DNA from: Ceratothoa steindachneri
Lineage: Eukaryota > Arthropoda > Malacostraca > Isopoda > Cymothoidae
Assembly: GCA_963969495.1 (NCBI GenBank)
Contig: OZ018319.1
Location: 206,011,405 to 206,075,404 of the forward strand
Direction: 5' to 3'
Length of the DNA stretch: 64,000 nt
How positions within the stretch are numbered: position 1 is the first letter of the stretch; each line of letters starts with the position of its first letter. Shown here in pieces: positions 10,391 to 21,424 of this stretch. Below the pieces are notes generated by a model that saw only the letters and a program-made list of their open reading frames with translations, was not told the DNA's origin and did not search any database. The position numbers and the translations under genes were made by a program.

Positions 10391-11350
<960 letters not shown>

Positions 11351-11351
11351 C

Positions 11352-11447
<96 letters not shown>
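11351..11447. repeat. (TA)n microsatellite
   Basis: About 48 TA units with no interruptions visible. Confidence 0.95.
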
Positions 11448-11449
<2 letters not shown>

Positions 11450-12616
11450 ATTGGGTATTTAGATTAGCCGTGTGGTGAGGAATAGAGCGGAAGGACGCTC
11501 AAGAGACCTGGACTCGGTTCCGTTACCAGCTGATGGGGTAAGATAATGAGGGGGAATAAATGGAGGGAAACTGTTCCCCGAGTACGCAGGTAAATAACAA
11601 AAAGTGAGTGCAGATTGGCCGTAAATTACTAGCTATAGTTCAATGCTGTTCTGAGTTATTTAAAGAGAAGTAGAAAAATAATATTGAATAACACAACAAG
11701 AAATAAATAAATATATACCCAAATAAAATGAAATTGGATTATCCTGGACTTTGGGGCTCGATAGTCGGGCAAAATGGAAAAGCTAATGAGCTTAAGGCAG
11801 GTAAATGACCAAACCCGGATTGAGTCTTCAAAGGCTGCGCTGAGCCAAAATACAAATAAATATTTAGGGGATGACCGGATTAAAGGGACGCACGCGTCAA
11901 CGCCTTGCAGAAGTTAATACTTGGACGACGAAGGGAAGGGGGGCAACTCGAGGAGGAGAATTGCAGAAGGTTGAGATTTACCTCGGAATACCTTGACGTT
12001 GGATTACTCGCGCTGGTGAACGAGAACGGCCGTTACTGGGAAATCTCCACTTGACTGGGCCGGAATTCCGACGGGAGAGCTTCTTGCTTTTGCGCTCGTG
12101 GAGACGAAGCGGGGCCAAATCGACGTGTCTCGTGCCTGATTGCGAGCCTGTACTGCTTTGATTAGGACAAGCCTGACGTTAAATACCGACTGAAGCTTGG
12201 GTAAAATCGCTTTCCGCCACGGAAGGGATTCTCCCAAGGTAAACGTAGAGCGGGGGGATGGACGTCGTCCAGCCAGGAATTTGTGATAAAGGATGTCTTC
12301 CCTCACTCTTGCATGATTCCAGATGGTGGGCGAGAGGCAAGATTGCCTCAAGGCTTGGGGGAAAACCGCCATAAGTAATTACATCTGGGTTCCGAAGCCT
12401 CTTCACATGGTTTTTAGGCCCGTTCTCTCGTCCTTTGACCTCGTGGGTGATCTCCACGTGGATTTTTATGGTCCACGTGAGGCTTTCTTGCCTCTATTCT
12501 TTCATAAGGGCTGTTCAGAAATGTATCATTAAATATTGCGCGGCTGTGTGTGGGGGGGGGGGATTTTAATATATGGAATATCGTATGTAGATATATTACA
12601 TGAGCTTTTAGACCAT
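11448..12616. other. no recognisable gene
   Basis: Open frames around 12004-12532 on both strands overlap one another and show no known motif. The stretch is less AT-rich than its surroundings. Confidence 0.3.
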
Positions 12617-12656
12617 TTGCACCCTGGCCGGTTCCAAGCAACCGGCCAGGGTGCAA
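12617..12656. repeat. perfect 17 bp GC-rich hairpin
   Basis: TTGCACCCTGGCCGGTT is followed by a 6-base spacer (CCAAGC) and its exact reverse complement. A T-run is not attached, so it is not a simple terminator. It is too short for a MITE and no matching copy was seen elsewhere in the window. Confidence 0.85.
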
Positions 12657-12889
12657 CCAGATGGAGGCCCTCTATTGTCGGAACTTACAATTGCAATAAA
12701 GGATACATGAAAACAGCTTTGCAATCTATATTTGCAACAAGGGGACAAGCGCATGCCCCAGCAAAACCAACATAGGCATCAACGGAGGAGCTTTATTCTC
12801 CCAACGACGTACACAACGAGGGCACTCCAGCGAACTAGGTGTGGCACGGCATACTAATTCTTATATTTAATACTTCACACTCCAATCAT

Positions 12890-13130
12890 CACCATAGGTT
12901 TTAGTGTTACTCCTCTGATACATGATGGTATTACTGGAAATAAAGCCGTCTGGTATCTACAGCCTTGCAAATTTTCAACATCATTCACTTCACTTTTGTA
13001 CTCTTCACCTCATCAAATATTGTCACATGTATGTTGGTGACATCGCAACTACGGAGATAAAGCTGTACAGTGTACACTAACATGCCATTATAATAATACA
13101 AGAATCCACCATTCTTTCATCCACTTCACC
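12890..13130 (+). pseudogene. gypsy gag C-terminal cysteine motif, present twice
   Basis: Two related peptides occur about 130 bases apart: HDGITGNKAVWYLQPC (near 12930-12975) and HRNYGDKAVQCTLTCHY (near 13043-13090). Both fit a pattern I know from the end of gag in this gypsy group (YHxxYGxKAxxCxxPC), in which the cysteines presumably bind zinc. The duplication could be a tandem duplication within gag or two overlapping decayed copies. Confidence 0.5.
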
Positions 13131-13211
13131 ACACCACTCTTCCATTCAACCATCCTCTTTCACTTCACCACATCAATCTTACCTTAATCTAGTTAAAACT
13201 TAAAAAAGTAA

Positions 13212-13530
13212 GTGATGAATGGGTCCATCATCTCTGCCTCATCTAAAACTCTGCAGGTTGGTGCACCTTTCTGCATATATGACTCACTTTCTAACCTTTC
13301 ATTCCTGTTACCCACTGGTGTTATATACAGTGTCCTTCCACCCTTTCAGTGTGACAAATCCTGCCCTTCGTCTAATTCAGTTTTTCCAGCAGCCAACAAT
13401 TGTGATATTAGAACATATGGAAGGAGTAACCTTCAGTGTCCCTCGGCCTCAGTCAAGTTTTTCGATGGAATTTCATCATTGCGGAGGTAGGCCGTCATAT
13501 TCTGGGCCTTGATTTCCTTTCTCCCAATTA
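13212..13530 (+). pseudogene. gypsy retropepsin-like protease remnant
   Basis: The frame reads FLLPTGVIYSVLPPF, the active-site strand in which the catalytic D-T-G is changed to P-T-G. It continues with FPAANNCDIRTYG, the flap region, and LDFLSPNYI near 13500, matching the LGxDFL motif that closes retroviral-type proteases. Loss of the catalytic Asp means no proteolysis. Confidence 0.7.
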
Positions 13531-13679
13531 CATTAGGGTATAGTCCCGTTGCCGCAAGCTTTTTGATCTCAAGACATCTCTGACTGTTTCTGAATCTAAT
13601 TGTTTTCTCCTGTCATCCGCCTCCCTTCGGCTGAACCTCGCTTACAGCGCTTTTTGCAGGAGTTTACCGAGTTTACCCT

Positions 13680-14424
13680 TCGTATTTCAAAGGATAGGCC
13701 TGTAAAGCACAATGTGGTTGACTGGCTTGAGACGAAAAGAGTATTCGCATTCGCTCGTCCTATGTAGACGTCTAGCTCAGATAGACTTTCGGTAATGAAA
13801 AGGGAGTTTGATTACATGCTGGATGCCGAAGGTTACATCTGGTGATTTCATGGCAGGGGGCGATTACATGGTTTTGAGTACTCAGACAAAACCTGATCGA
13901 AACCCATTGCCGTACTTATCCAATTTCATCTCTTCTCTCTTTGTTCTGTAATCTTCTCTGGTCTAGATATGTTTGTGCTTTCAACCAGATCTCTGTTCAT
14001 CGTGATGACACCCTTATGGTTCTCGCAACAGTGGCCAGACCTTCCAACATTTCATGGATCAAGTTATGAGATGTATTCCTTTCTTCTTTTGCTATATACA
14101 CGACCGAATAATATCATCCTCATCTTTCGAAAACATTTATATCACCGTTTTCATGTCTTCGCTCGTTTAGAATAGTATGGTATCGTACTTGACATTTCTA
14201 TGTGTACTTTTCGTGTCTCACAACGTTCTTTTCTTGGACACTGTGTTGCTCCTGGCAAAATTCGTCCTCTCGAGGACAAAATTGCTGTCATTTGTGATTT
14301 TCCTCAATCTTCTTTGCTCGAAAAACTTCGTCAATCCTGTGGTATTGTTAATTGCTACTACATATTCATTCATGACGTCGGTCAAATCATTAACCCCTTA
14401 ACACTGCTGTCAAATACTAAGAAG
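13680..14424 (+). pseudogene. gypsy reverse transcriptase remnant
   Basis: The linker KREFDYMLDAEGYIW is followed by palm and fingers fragments: TQTKPDRNPLPYLSNF, then NSGQTFQHFMDQVMR, then CYIHD in the catalytic box (YIDD expected, the first Asp replaced by His). Next are LGHCVAPGKIRPLEDKIAVI and CDFPQSSLLEKL from the thumb. Frameshifts separate these fragments. The domain ends where an unrelated AT-rich repeat interrupts it. Confidence 0.8.
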
Positions 14425-14785
14425 AACAAACAATGGCTTCACCACTCTTCTCTACGGGGGGAGCTTGTGCTTCGCTCCTAAGATTAAAATTTAAAATCTA
14501 AAAAAAAGCAGCCATGGTTAAATTTTTTAAAATTTTCTGAACTTCGCCAATTATAATAATTTAAAAAAGGAACTCTAAACTAAATTTACCCCCTTTCAAA
14601 ATATCACGTTGTTAAAATATAGAGTTATAGATTATAGAAGAAGATATATAAAATAAATTTGCTGAACTTCACCATTTATAATTCTCTGGGATTTAAAAAA
14701 TTCACAAAATTTCAATACTAATATTTATTTCTGAACTTCACCATTTTGTTTTTTGATATTATAAAAGAATTATTCCGCTATTTTC
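14425..14785 (+). repeat. unnamed interspersed repeat, copy A (inserted in gypsy pol)
   Basis: This ~360 bp AT-rich segment lies between the RT and RNase H pieces of the gypsy element. It reappears inverted at 31205-31562 with extensive similarity along its whole length. It contains three related sub-blocks beginning CTGAACTTCGCCA or CTGAACTTCACCA (near 14538, 14662 and 14731), and one end carries GGGGAGCTTG. It has no coding potential and no clear TIRs, so it may be a SINE-like or MITE-like non-autonomous element. Confidence 0.75.
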
Positions 14786-15250
14786 TTGGCACATCCTTCT
14801 CTTGGTCCTCCTATCAGCGTTGCCAAGGACGCCTCATCGACCCATGTCGGTGCAACGATGCAGCAGAAGGTGCATGAGCTATGGCAAATGCTTGCGCTCT
14901 TTATCATTCTCAAAAGTTATAGTGCATTGTCTCCTGAATTCCTAGGCGTTTACTATTATTGTCCATCATCCCCACAGGTGTTTGGAACTGTATGATTTTA
15001 TTATCCTCACCGACCACAGGCCATTGGTTAGTGTTCTCTCTGAATTTTACAATTCTAAAGTGCATTATGCAGTTGATCAAGCCATTGGATTTTATTCTGC
15101 AAATCACGATTAACTTTCGCTCTGTTACTGGCTGTTTTAATGTCATACTAGACATGCTTTCTCGTATTTTGTCAATATCGCTCACGCAAATCTTTCCTCC
15201 CTCACCCATTAATTTTGTGGCTCTAGCACTAGCTCAAAACTAGGACGCAC
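14786..15250 (+). pseudogene. gypsy RNase H remnant
   Basis: The frame starts LAHPSLGPPISVAKDASSTH, where the usual TDAS is KDAS, so the first catalytic Asp is retained but its context is altered. It goes on with GATMQQKVHELWQ, YSALSPEFLGVYY and LTDHRPLVSVLSEF. These are the RNase H landmarks of gypsy elements (the last corresponds to LTDHKPL). The tail near 15140-15160 resembles the DxLSR segment. Confidence 0.75.
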
Positions 15251-15559
15251 AGACTCAATCGTTGCATGACTTTCCTCAACTTTCTATCCGATAAATCGAA
15301 CACACAGACAGTCCGTCCAGACGCATCCAGGCCGATTTTTCTTTATCTGATTGTGCTCGTCCTATCGTTCCTCTTTATTCCTGCCGACATGTTTTCGACC
15401 AAATTCACGGCCTTTCTAATCCTGAGTTTAGAGCTACTCGAAATCTCATTGCAAATCGCTTTGTGTGACTAGGTATGAACTACGACGTGGTTAAATGGAC
15501 CGCTCGTGCTTGTCTTATCAGCGTGTTAAAGTTCAACGCAACTCAAGATCCCTCTGATC

Positions 15560-16190
15560 TCTTTTTCTCTTCCATCGTTGCGCTTTGACGCCATTCATCT
15601 TATCCTAGTTGCTCCTCTATCATATTCAAGGGTGTAGCTATCTTCTTACCATAATATCTCATTTTACTCGTTGGCCAGAGGCTTTGCTTATTCCAGACAT
15701 TCAAGCTTCCAATGTTACTCGAGGCTTCATTGCGGTTTGGATTTCGAGTTTAGGGGTTTATTCAACAATCGTGACCGATAGCGGAAGCCAATTCTCGAAT
15801 CGAATCAATGGCAAGCGCTTACGCCAATTACTTACGCATATCGCTTGCGTACTACAAGCTACCACGAACGAACAAATTAATGGCGCTATTGAACGTGTGC
15901 ACAGTAAAAACAAGTCTAGCCTACGTTCTACAAATCCTAGTATTACATGGCTGGGGATATGTTCATCCCTAAAGGAAGCCTTTCCTTTCTCTGCGTCAGA
16001 TTTAGTTTATGGTAGACACTTTAATCTTCCCTGTCAATTCTTTTCTTTTTATGACCGACCTGTACCTTCTTTAAATCATTTTTACTATATTTACAATTTA
16101 GCATGGGCGATGGTTAAAGTCCCTCCAACCACCCATAGAGCACTTGAAAAAGGTGCATTTTTTTTGTGGCAAATGAAATAACAAGTTGTT
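15560..16190 (+). pseudogene. gypsy integrase remnant
   Basis: The core begins RFDAIHLILVAPL (the catalytic Asp expected in 'HxDLVGPL' is Ile) and continues in a frame open for 190 codons from 15609. That frame contains SHFTRWPEALLIPDI, IVTDSGSQFSN with the second catalytic Asp, and NGAIERVHSKNKSSL with the catalytic Glu. LVYGRHFNLPCQFF follows, as in gypsy integrases. The first Asp is lost, so it is inactive. Its C-terminal domain continues to the hAT insertion, with DSFYLVKPAFIEV near 16310. Confidence 0.8.
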
Positions 16191-16796
16191 CTAAAGTTTT
16201 TGTCTGTTGTGACTCAGCCTGCTCCCCTTTACAGTCAGTATAGGAAGAAACATTTCTCGTCAATTCCAGAAAGTCAAAATTCTTTTTCCTAAAACGTGGC
16301 ACAAAGCAGGATAGACTCTTTTTACCTCGTGAAACCTGCATTTATCGAAGTTGTTGACCCTGAACAGTCCATATATCCTTCCCCTCTAAATTTAAATGGT
16401 CCAGATGTAGCCGATAATAGCTTCTTTATACCTCCTACACAGAGGTGGGCACTAAATACATTTAAAGTATTTAAATAGTAAATATTAAATACATGAGAAA
16501 AATGTATTTAGATACTAAATACATTTTGAAAATGTATTTAGGTGGGTACTAAATATATTTTGAAAATGTATTTAGTATTTAAATACTAAATACATTATAT
16601 GTATTTCGATACTTTTTAAATACATTTCAAATATATGATATATAATGACAATCGATAAGGAACATTGGTATCACAACAATAAAATAGGCATTAAAATGAA
16701 ATTGTATATTATAATTACTAATGTAGGATTTGATGATAATTGGACTTCGGTACTACAAAAAAATATAGAAAGGGCCATAGAATGAAATTTCAGTTA

Positions 16797-19760
16797 GTTA
16801 TTTATATCAGCATTACATTTAAGTAATATCAGTTGCTGAAATGTCTCGTCAGTTAAAGAACTCTGTTTTGGAGATAAGGTCAATCCTCCTAAAGAGAAGA
16901 GCCGTTCCACAGGAGCTGCTGACGGAAGGGTTGTGTTGTATTTAATAAATAACTCTTTTATGTTTGGATATCTATCTAAGCTTTGAAGTGCTTTATTTGG
17001 ATCCTGAAGGTAACTGAACAATTCTAAATCTGCGGTTGATCGTGTTTGAGTGAATTTTGTAAATCCAAAATAATCGTCACTGTCTGATACACCACTGGAT
17101 GATTCAGCTTCGGGTCCCTCTGCTAAATTATCAATCACTTGAATCATAATATTTTAAAATGAGTCTTGGCGGCTTGAACTGTCCCATGAAATACTAATAT
17201 CTAACCAACGGAGTTTGAAAAATGGATAGCTTGTTGATGCAATAATGGTATCTGTAACGCTGGCTTCATTTACCAAGGTCAAATAAGATTGGTAGCGCTT
17301 TCCAAAGGCCTTAGTAACTGAAACTTAGAAGAGGTTGGCAAAATTTCAGAGAACGTGACTGAAGGCTCTTCAGCTTTTTTCTCCACAGTGAGCAAGATAG
17401 GGAGCAATTATTCATAGAAATAGTTTTGTTCTCCCTGTAAGCGATCAATTGCCACTGTAATAGGAGCCAAAACTGAGACATACTCCCCAGAAATTCCATT
17501 TCGTGACTTCTGAACACTAGAAGTTCAAGGGACGTCATAAGTTGATGTAATTTGTCCTTGTGTTTAAATAGTAATGACAATGCATCAAACAGAGAGTTCC
17601 ATCTTGTATTGCAAAGCACTTTTAATGAGCAGTTGATAACAGTTTTGAAAATCTCTGCTGATTTTGGACGACCGCTTTTGTTCCAAAATGATGAGCATTT
17701 TACCATCGCAGCATGATTGATATTTACAAAAGAAGATATTTTCAGTGCCTGTTTTGCATTAGTTGTGGCGACGAGACTGAATGTGTGTGAAGCACAGCGC
17801 ACATGCTTAGGTAGGCTGAAGCTGCATGGGTCAGACGAAAGGTCTTCTTCCTGATCTAAGGCACTTCCCATTAAGAAACTATCCTCCAGCTCGTGCACAC
17901 CCTGATCTTATTCACCTACCTAGATTCCATCTTCTGAATCTGTGGACACATTTGCAGCAGTGACTTGAAATTCCTTAAACGCTTTAACAAAATTAGAGCC
18001 GTTATCAGTGACGGTGCTCGTGATTTTCTGAAGGGGAATATCGTATTCATTGATGATATTCTCCATATGTTCAGCAATATCTTGATGTAGTTATGCTCTC
18101 CTTTGAAGCGACAGCATGCGAATATTTCACTGTGACGACAAGAGCAGCTTCCTCAAGCTGAAAAAAAATGAAATAACAGTCCAATGTTGGTCTCATAAAT
18201 GTTTCCATAAATTTTACATATTAATATAATCGAGATAAACTCCACCAACAAATAGCTCTGCTTTCAGCCAAGAGCTGATAACTCCCTAATTGTAAAAACA
18301 TTTTCAATTTCATATTTCATAAAGAGCAAAATCTTAACATACACAATGAACTGTAACACCCCAAAACTACGGTGACGTATTGACCAAATATCTGCAGTAA
18401 GACATAAGTAAGAGGTGCTGTATAGTTTATTCTTCAGTAGAGCTCTCTTCACTTTCTCTTCTTCTATGAGATTTCGGCCTAGCGTCCGCCTTGAAATGGC
18501 GTCAACTGAAGAATTTAGACTTGCGGTAGTGGAATGTGTGATTATTGTGAGTGAAATTGATTTTCATAGTGAAATGAGAATATATGGTATGTAGTTAAAT
18601 TTTTTTATATAAGATGTAGATATATGAATACCCTATAGCTATATAGGACTGGTATATTAATTCATAAATATATTACTAGTCCTTCATATTCAGAATTACA
18701 TAGTAAAATATTGACTTTCAGTATTGTTAGGCATATATACATTATCAAGCTTTATTTTCTACATTTTTGACGGGCGGGCATGCTAGTTTTGGCATAATGA
18801 TATACAAGTATTGTTATTATAACGAAATAAATCGTTATAGGAATTCATCTAATAACTACATATAATCGATGAATAATTATAATAATTATTCCTGAAAATT
18901 TTGTATTCAATGATATCTTCAAGTAAATGATAGCGCGCTTTAAGAATATATGTATGTGGGTTCTCATGAAATTATTGAAATATATTAACCTCTGTTGTTT
19001 GTATGTCTTCCTTTATTTAACTTCGTTATTTAGCCTACGTGGGGACCAATAATCCGAACGCTTTAGTATTCGGTCGTTATAAGAGCTTAACCTGTACTAC
19101 TAATACTATAGTTGTAAACAACATTTGTAACTCAGAACTCACCTTTAATTAATCTCCCTAAAGCTGGTTGCTCCATGGTTGATAGGAGCTGCACACCTTG
19201 TATGATAAAATATGCAGTCAGCTTATCAACAACAGATTGTTTGACCTTCTTAGTATTCACCGCAAAACATTCAGGTAATGTCTTTACTTTGACACCTCTG
19301 CATGAAGGACCATCGTCTCATACTGAACATTTTCTTTGAGCTGTCACGTAGTCATCCGCTTTTTGTACCAAAGCAGGATGCTTCCTCTGTCGATAAATGT
19401 ACATGATCAGATAATTGAAAGACATTTGTTTCACGTTGCCAAAATTCACATTAAATTCAATCAGCATATAGTATAAACAAAGGTGTTGCAAAAAGAAGCA
19501 GGTAGGTTCGTGCATGGTAAACCTACGCTACTTAACATTATCGTTAGCTACTAGCAATTTTGCTATTTTTTTAAAATAAGAAATGGTGAAACTTGTGAAT
19601 TCAATTAAGTATCATATAATTAGCTTTAATAAATTCTTACCTTCAAATGAATACGTAGATTGGAAGTAGCATTGCTCGCCGCCGAGATTTCGCCATTGCA
19701 TGATATACATACACACTTCACTTTTTTTCCGTTGGAAGATTTTACTCTAAAAAATTACTA
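16797..19760 (-). pseudogene. hAT transposase with BED zinc finger and at least one intron
   Basis: The N-terminal BED finger is split by an intron. Exon sequence CVCISCNGEISAASNATSNL...HLK ends at 19641, a GTAAG donor follows, and an AG acceptor precedes RKHPALVQKADD at 19386. Splicing the 254-base intron restores the finger's HLKRKH histidine pair. An upstream intron is suggested by a pyrimidine-AG before 19745. Catalytic regions are CLTADIWSIRH (Asp1, about 18370) and TVTDNGSNFVKAFKEF (Asp2, about 17990). LPKHVRCASHTFSLVATT and TRWNSLFDALSLL follow (17311-17898). The C-terminal dimerisation domain (YPNIKELFIKYNTTLPSAAP, VERLFSLGGLTL) is at 16797-17147. Stops, for example at 17927 and 19319, make this copy inactive. 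Confidence 0.85.
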
Positions 19761-19981
19761 TCTAGTAAAGGATGCCTATCATTACATGATTCTTTATCTT
19801 CCTCGTTTTCATTATTGTCTAATCACTCCATTTCAGACTTTCGAAGAAACTGAAGTTGCCATGCAGCAGTTGAAATAACGCTGAGCGCTCTCACTATACA
19901 ACCGAACACAACTGTGACCATCTGTTAGCTGAATTTAAACTGATGCAAGCAATCTTCCCTCACCGGCTCACGCAGTCAATC

Positions 19982-20300
19982 GTTTGTGTCATACAAGTTG
20001 CGACAAGCTAAAACATGCATTACACGTTCTTAACAGTTATATGAACCTATTATCAGTAAAGTATTTGCTAAAGTATTTAAATACTTTCAAAAGTATTTAA
20101 ATACTGTATGTAAATACATGATTTCAAATTTATTTACAAATACAATTTTAAATACATAAATGTATTTAAATACAAAGTATTTTAATACTTCTGAAAGTAT
20201 TTAAATACTTGTTGCAAATACCTTACTGATAATAGGTTCATAGAGCTGTTAAGAACATGTAATGCATGTTTTAGCTTATCGAAGCTTGTATGACACAATG
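19982..20300. repeat. ~80 bp inverted repeat within the hAT right end
   Basis: The segment at about 19985-20065 (containing AAAACATGCATTACACGTTC) is repeated in reverse complement at about 20220-20298 with roughly 90% identity by eye. The space between is AT-rich, made of GTATTTAAATAC-type palindromes. The whole can fold as one large stem. It may be an inverted duplication of the element terminus. Confidence 0.8.
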
Positions 20301-20363
20301 TATTTAAATACTGCCCACCTCTGCTCCTACTGTCAGAGATACAGCCCCAAATTCAATTAGAAA

Positions 20364-20708
20364 ATGATGCTGTCTCTTCTTCTTTTACCCGAACCCTTGT
20401 CGACATCGGTAGGTAGTCAAGAGAACAATCAATCTCAAGACATTCCTGCTTCGACAAACGTAAATTCAGGAGAACTAGGCCGCGGATCACCTTCAGTCGT
20501 ACCTGTCATGCAACTTTTGCGCGCGCGTAAGACTTGCCTCTTTCAAATGGCGCGGCAAATAACTCGCATCTCACAATGCATTATAACTCGGTCTGTCTGC
20601 TTTTTTCGAAAGCTGACAGACCTTGTGGTCCAAACTAGGTTGCCTGAGATAAAAGATAATGAGGAAGATAGTACACCTTTCATTAGAGAGATGTTACAAG
20701 GGAAGTAA
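20364..20708 (+). pseudogene. gypsy pol C-terminal tail, right of the hAT insertion
   Basis: The frame is open for 114 codons and contains ITRSVCFFRKLTDLVV. This resembles the basic TRSGRxVRxPxRLxDxV tail that ends many gypsy pol proteins. It stops at 20706-20708. Its position just beyond the hAT target duplication supports continuity with the integrase part at 16310-16440. Confidence 0.55.
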
Positions 20709-21310
20709 CTCCCTTAAGAGACTGTTCGGTCCATTGCAATGGAAGTACCTTTATTTTTATCCTAAATTCTAACTATATACAATACTTCGTGTAAGGCATA
20801 GGATAGCAAAGATGAAGTCTCTCCCTACCCACCTCTCCCATCCGTTTCCGTGCTTGGAATAATAAAAATATATACTTGGTAGGGTTAGAAAATAGACGCA
20901 ACCAGGAAATTTCAACAGGACAGCAGGAACACATTAATATATACAAAGAAATAAACAAAAATATGACTTATCTTAATAATCTTATATTAGAACATGCTCT
21001 TTTTTTCTTCTTTTTTTTAACATGCAAATTTTTATATTTTTGACGCTTATTATCTATTAGATCCATTTACTACTTCCGTTCTTATTTTAAAACTTTTTGA
21101 CTTATTGGGCACTGCAGTACCGTTTGGGGATGCAAATTTTCTGTAGGATATTTTTAAATGTATATATTCATATACATATTTAGGTTTTATGTGTTCTGAA
21201 ACAGATGACAGAAACGTATTTACATTTTATATTGATGTAGAATCAAATTATCTTATTCATCTAGGCTTAGAACACGCTCTTTCTTTTTCTTTTTAGCAAC
21301 ACAATGTCTT

Positions 21311-21381
<71 letters not shown>

Positions 21382-21424
21382 GTACAGGAAACATGGGTGA
21401 GATCCCGAAGTGAAATTTATTTAG
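20709..21424. other. spacer with (GA)n tract at 21312-21379
   Basis: No gene is visible. A pure (AG)n run of about 34 units lies just beyond the 3' end of the CR1-like element (as (CT)n on its strand), so it may derive from the element's simple-repeat tail. Any open frame through it is an artefact of the repeat. Confidence 0.7.

Larger units (their letters stand above)
16440..20323 (-). mobile_element. hAT DNA transposon with TIRs and 8 bp target duplication, nested in gypsy
   Basis: The ends are CAGAGGTGGGCA at 16440 and the inverted TGCCCACCTCTG ending at 20323. The 8 bases outside are CTCCTACA on the left and CTCCTACT on the right, a hAT-type duplication with one mismatch. Subterminal sequence at both ends is rich in GTATTTAAATAC-like palindromes. 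The transposase is on the minus strand. Excising the element rejoins the gypsy pol C-terminal reading, so it inserted after gypsy. Confidence 0.9.
12880..20708 (+). mobile_element. gypsy-type LTR retrotransposon (gag end to pol end) with two nested insertions
   Basis: In order on the plus strand are gag C-terminal motifs, protease, RT, RNase H, integrase and the pol C-terminus. The last part is separated from integrase by the hAT element at 16440-20323. A second insertion (14425-14785) sits between RT and RNase H. Domain order and motifs match the gypsy/Ty3 group. LTRs, primer-binding site and gag N-terminus were not identified; microsatellite and spacer DNA lies where the 5' LTR is expected. 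All domains carry stops or frameshifts. Confidence 0.8.

Noticed and set aside
20700..20760. Similarity of GGTCCATTGCAATGGAAGTACC to the CR1 3' end near 53260
   Set aside because: Only about 20 bases resemble each other with gaps, too little to claim a second CR1 tail.
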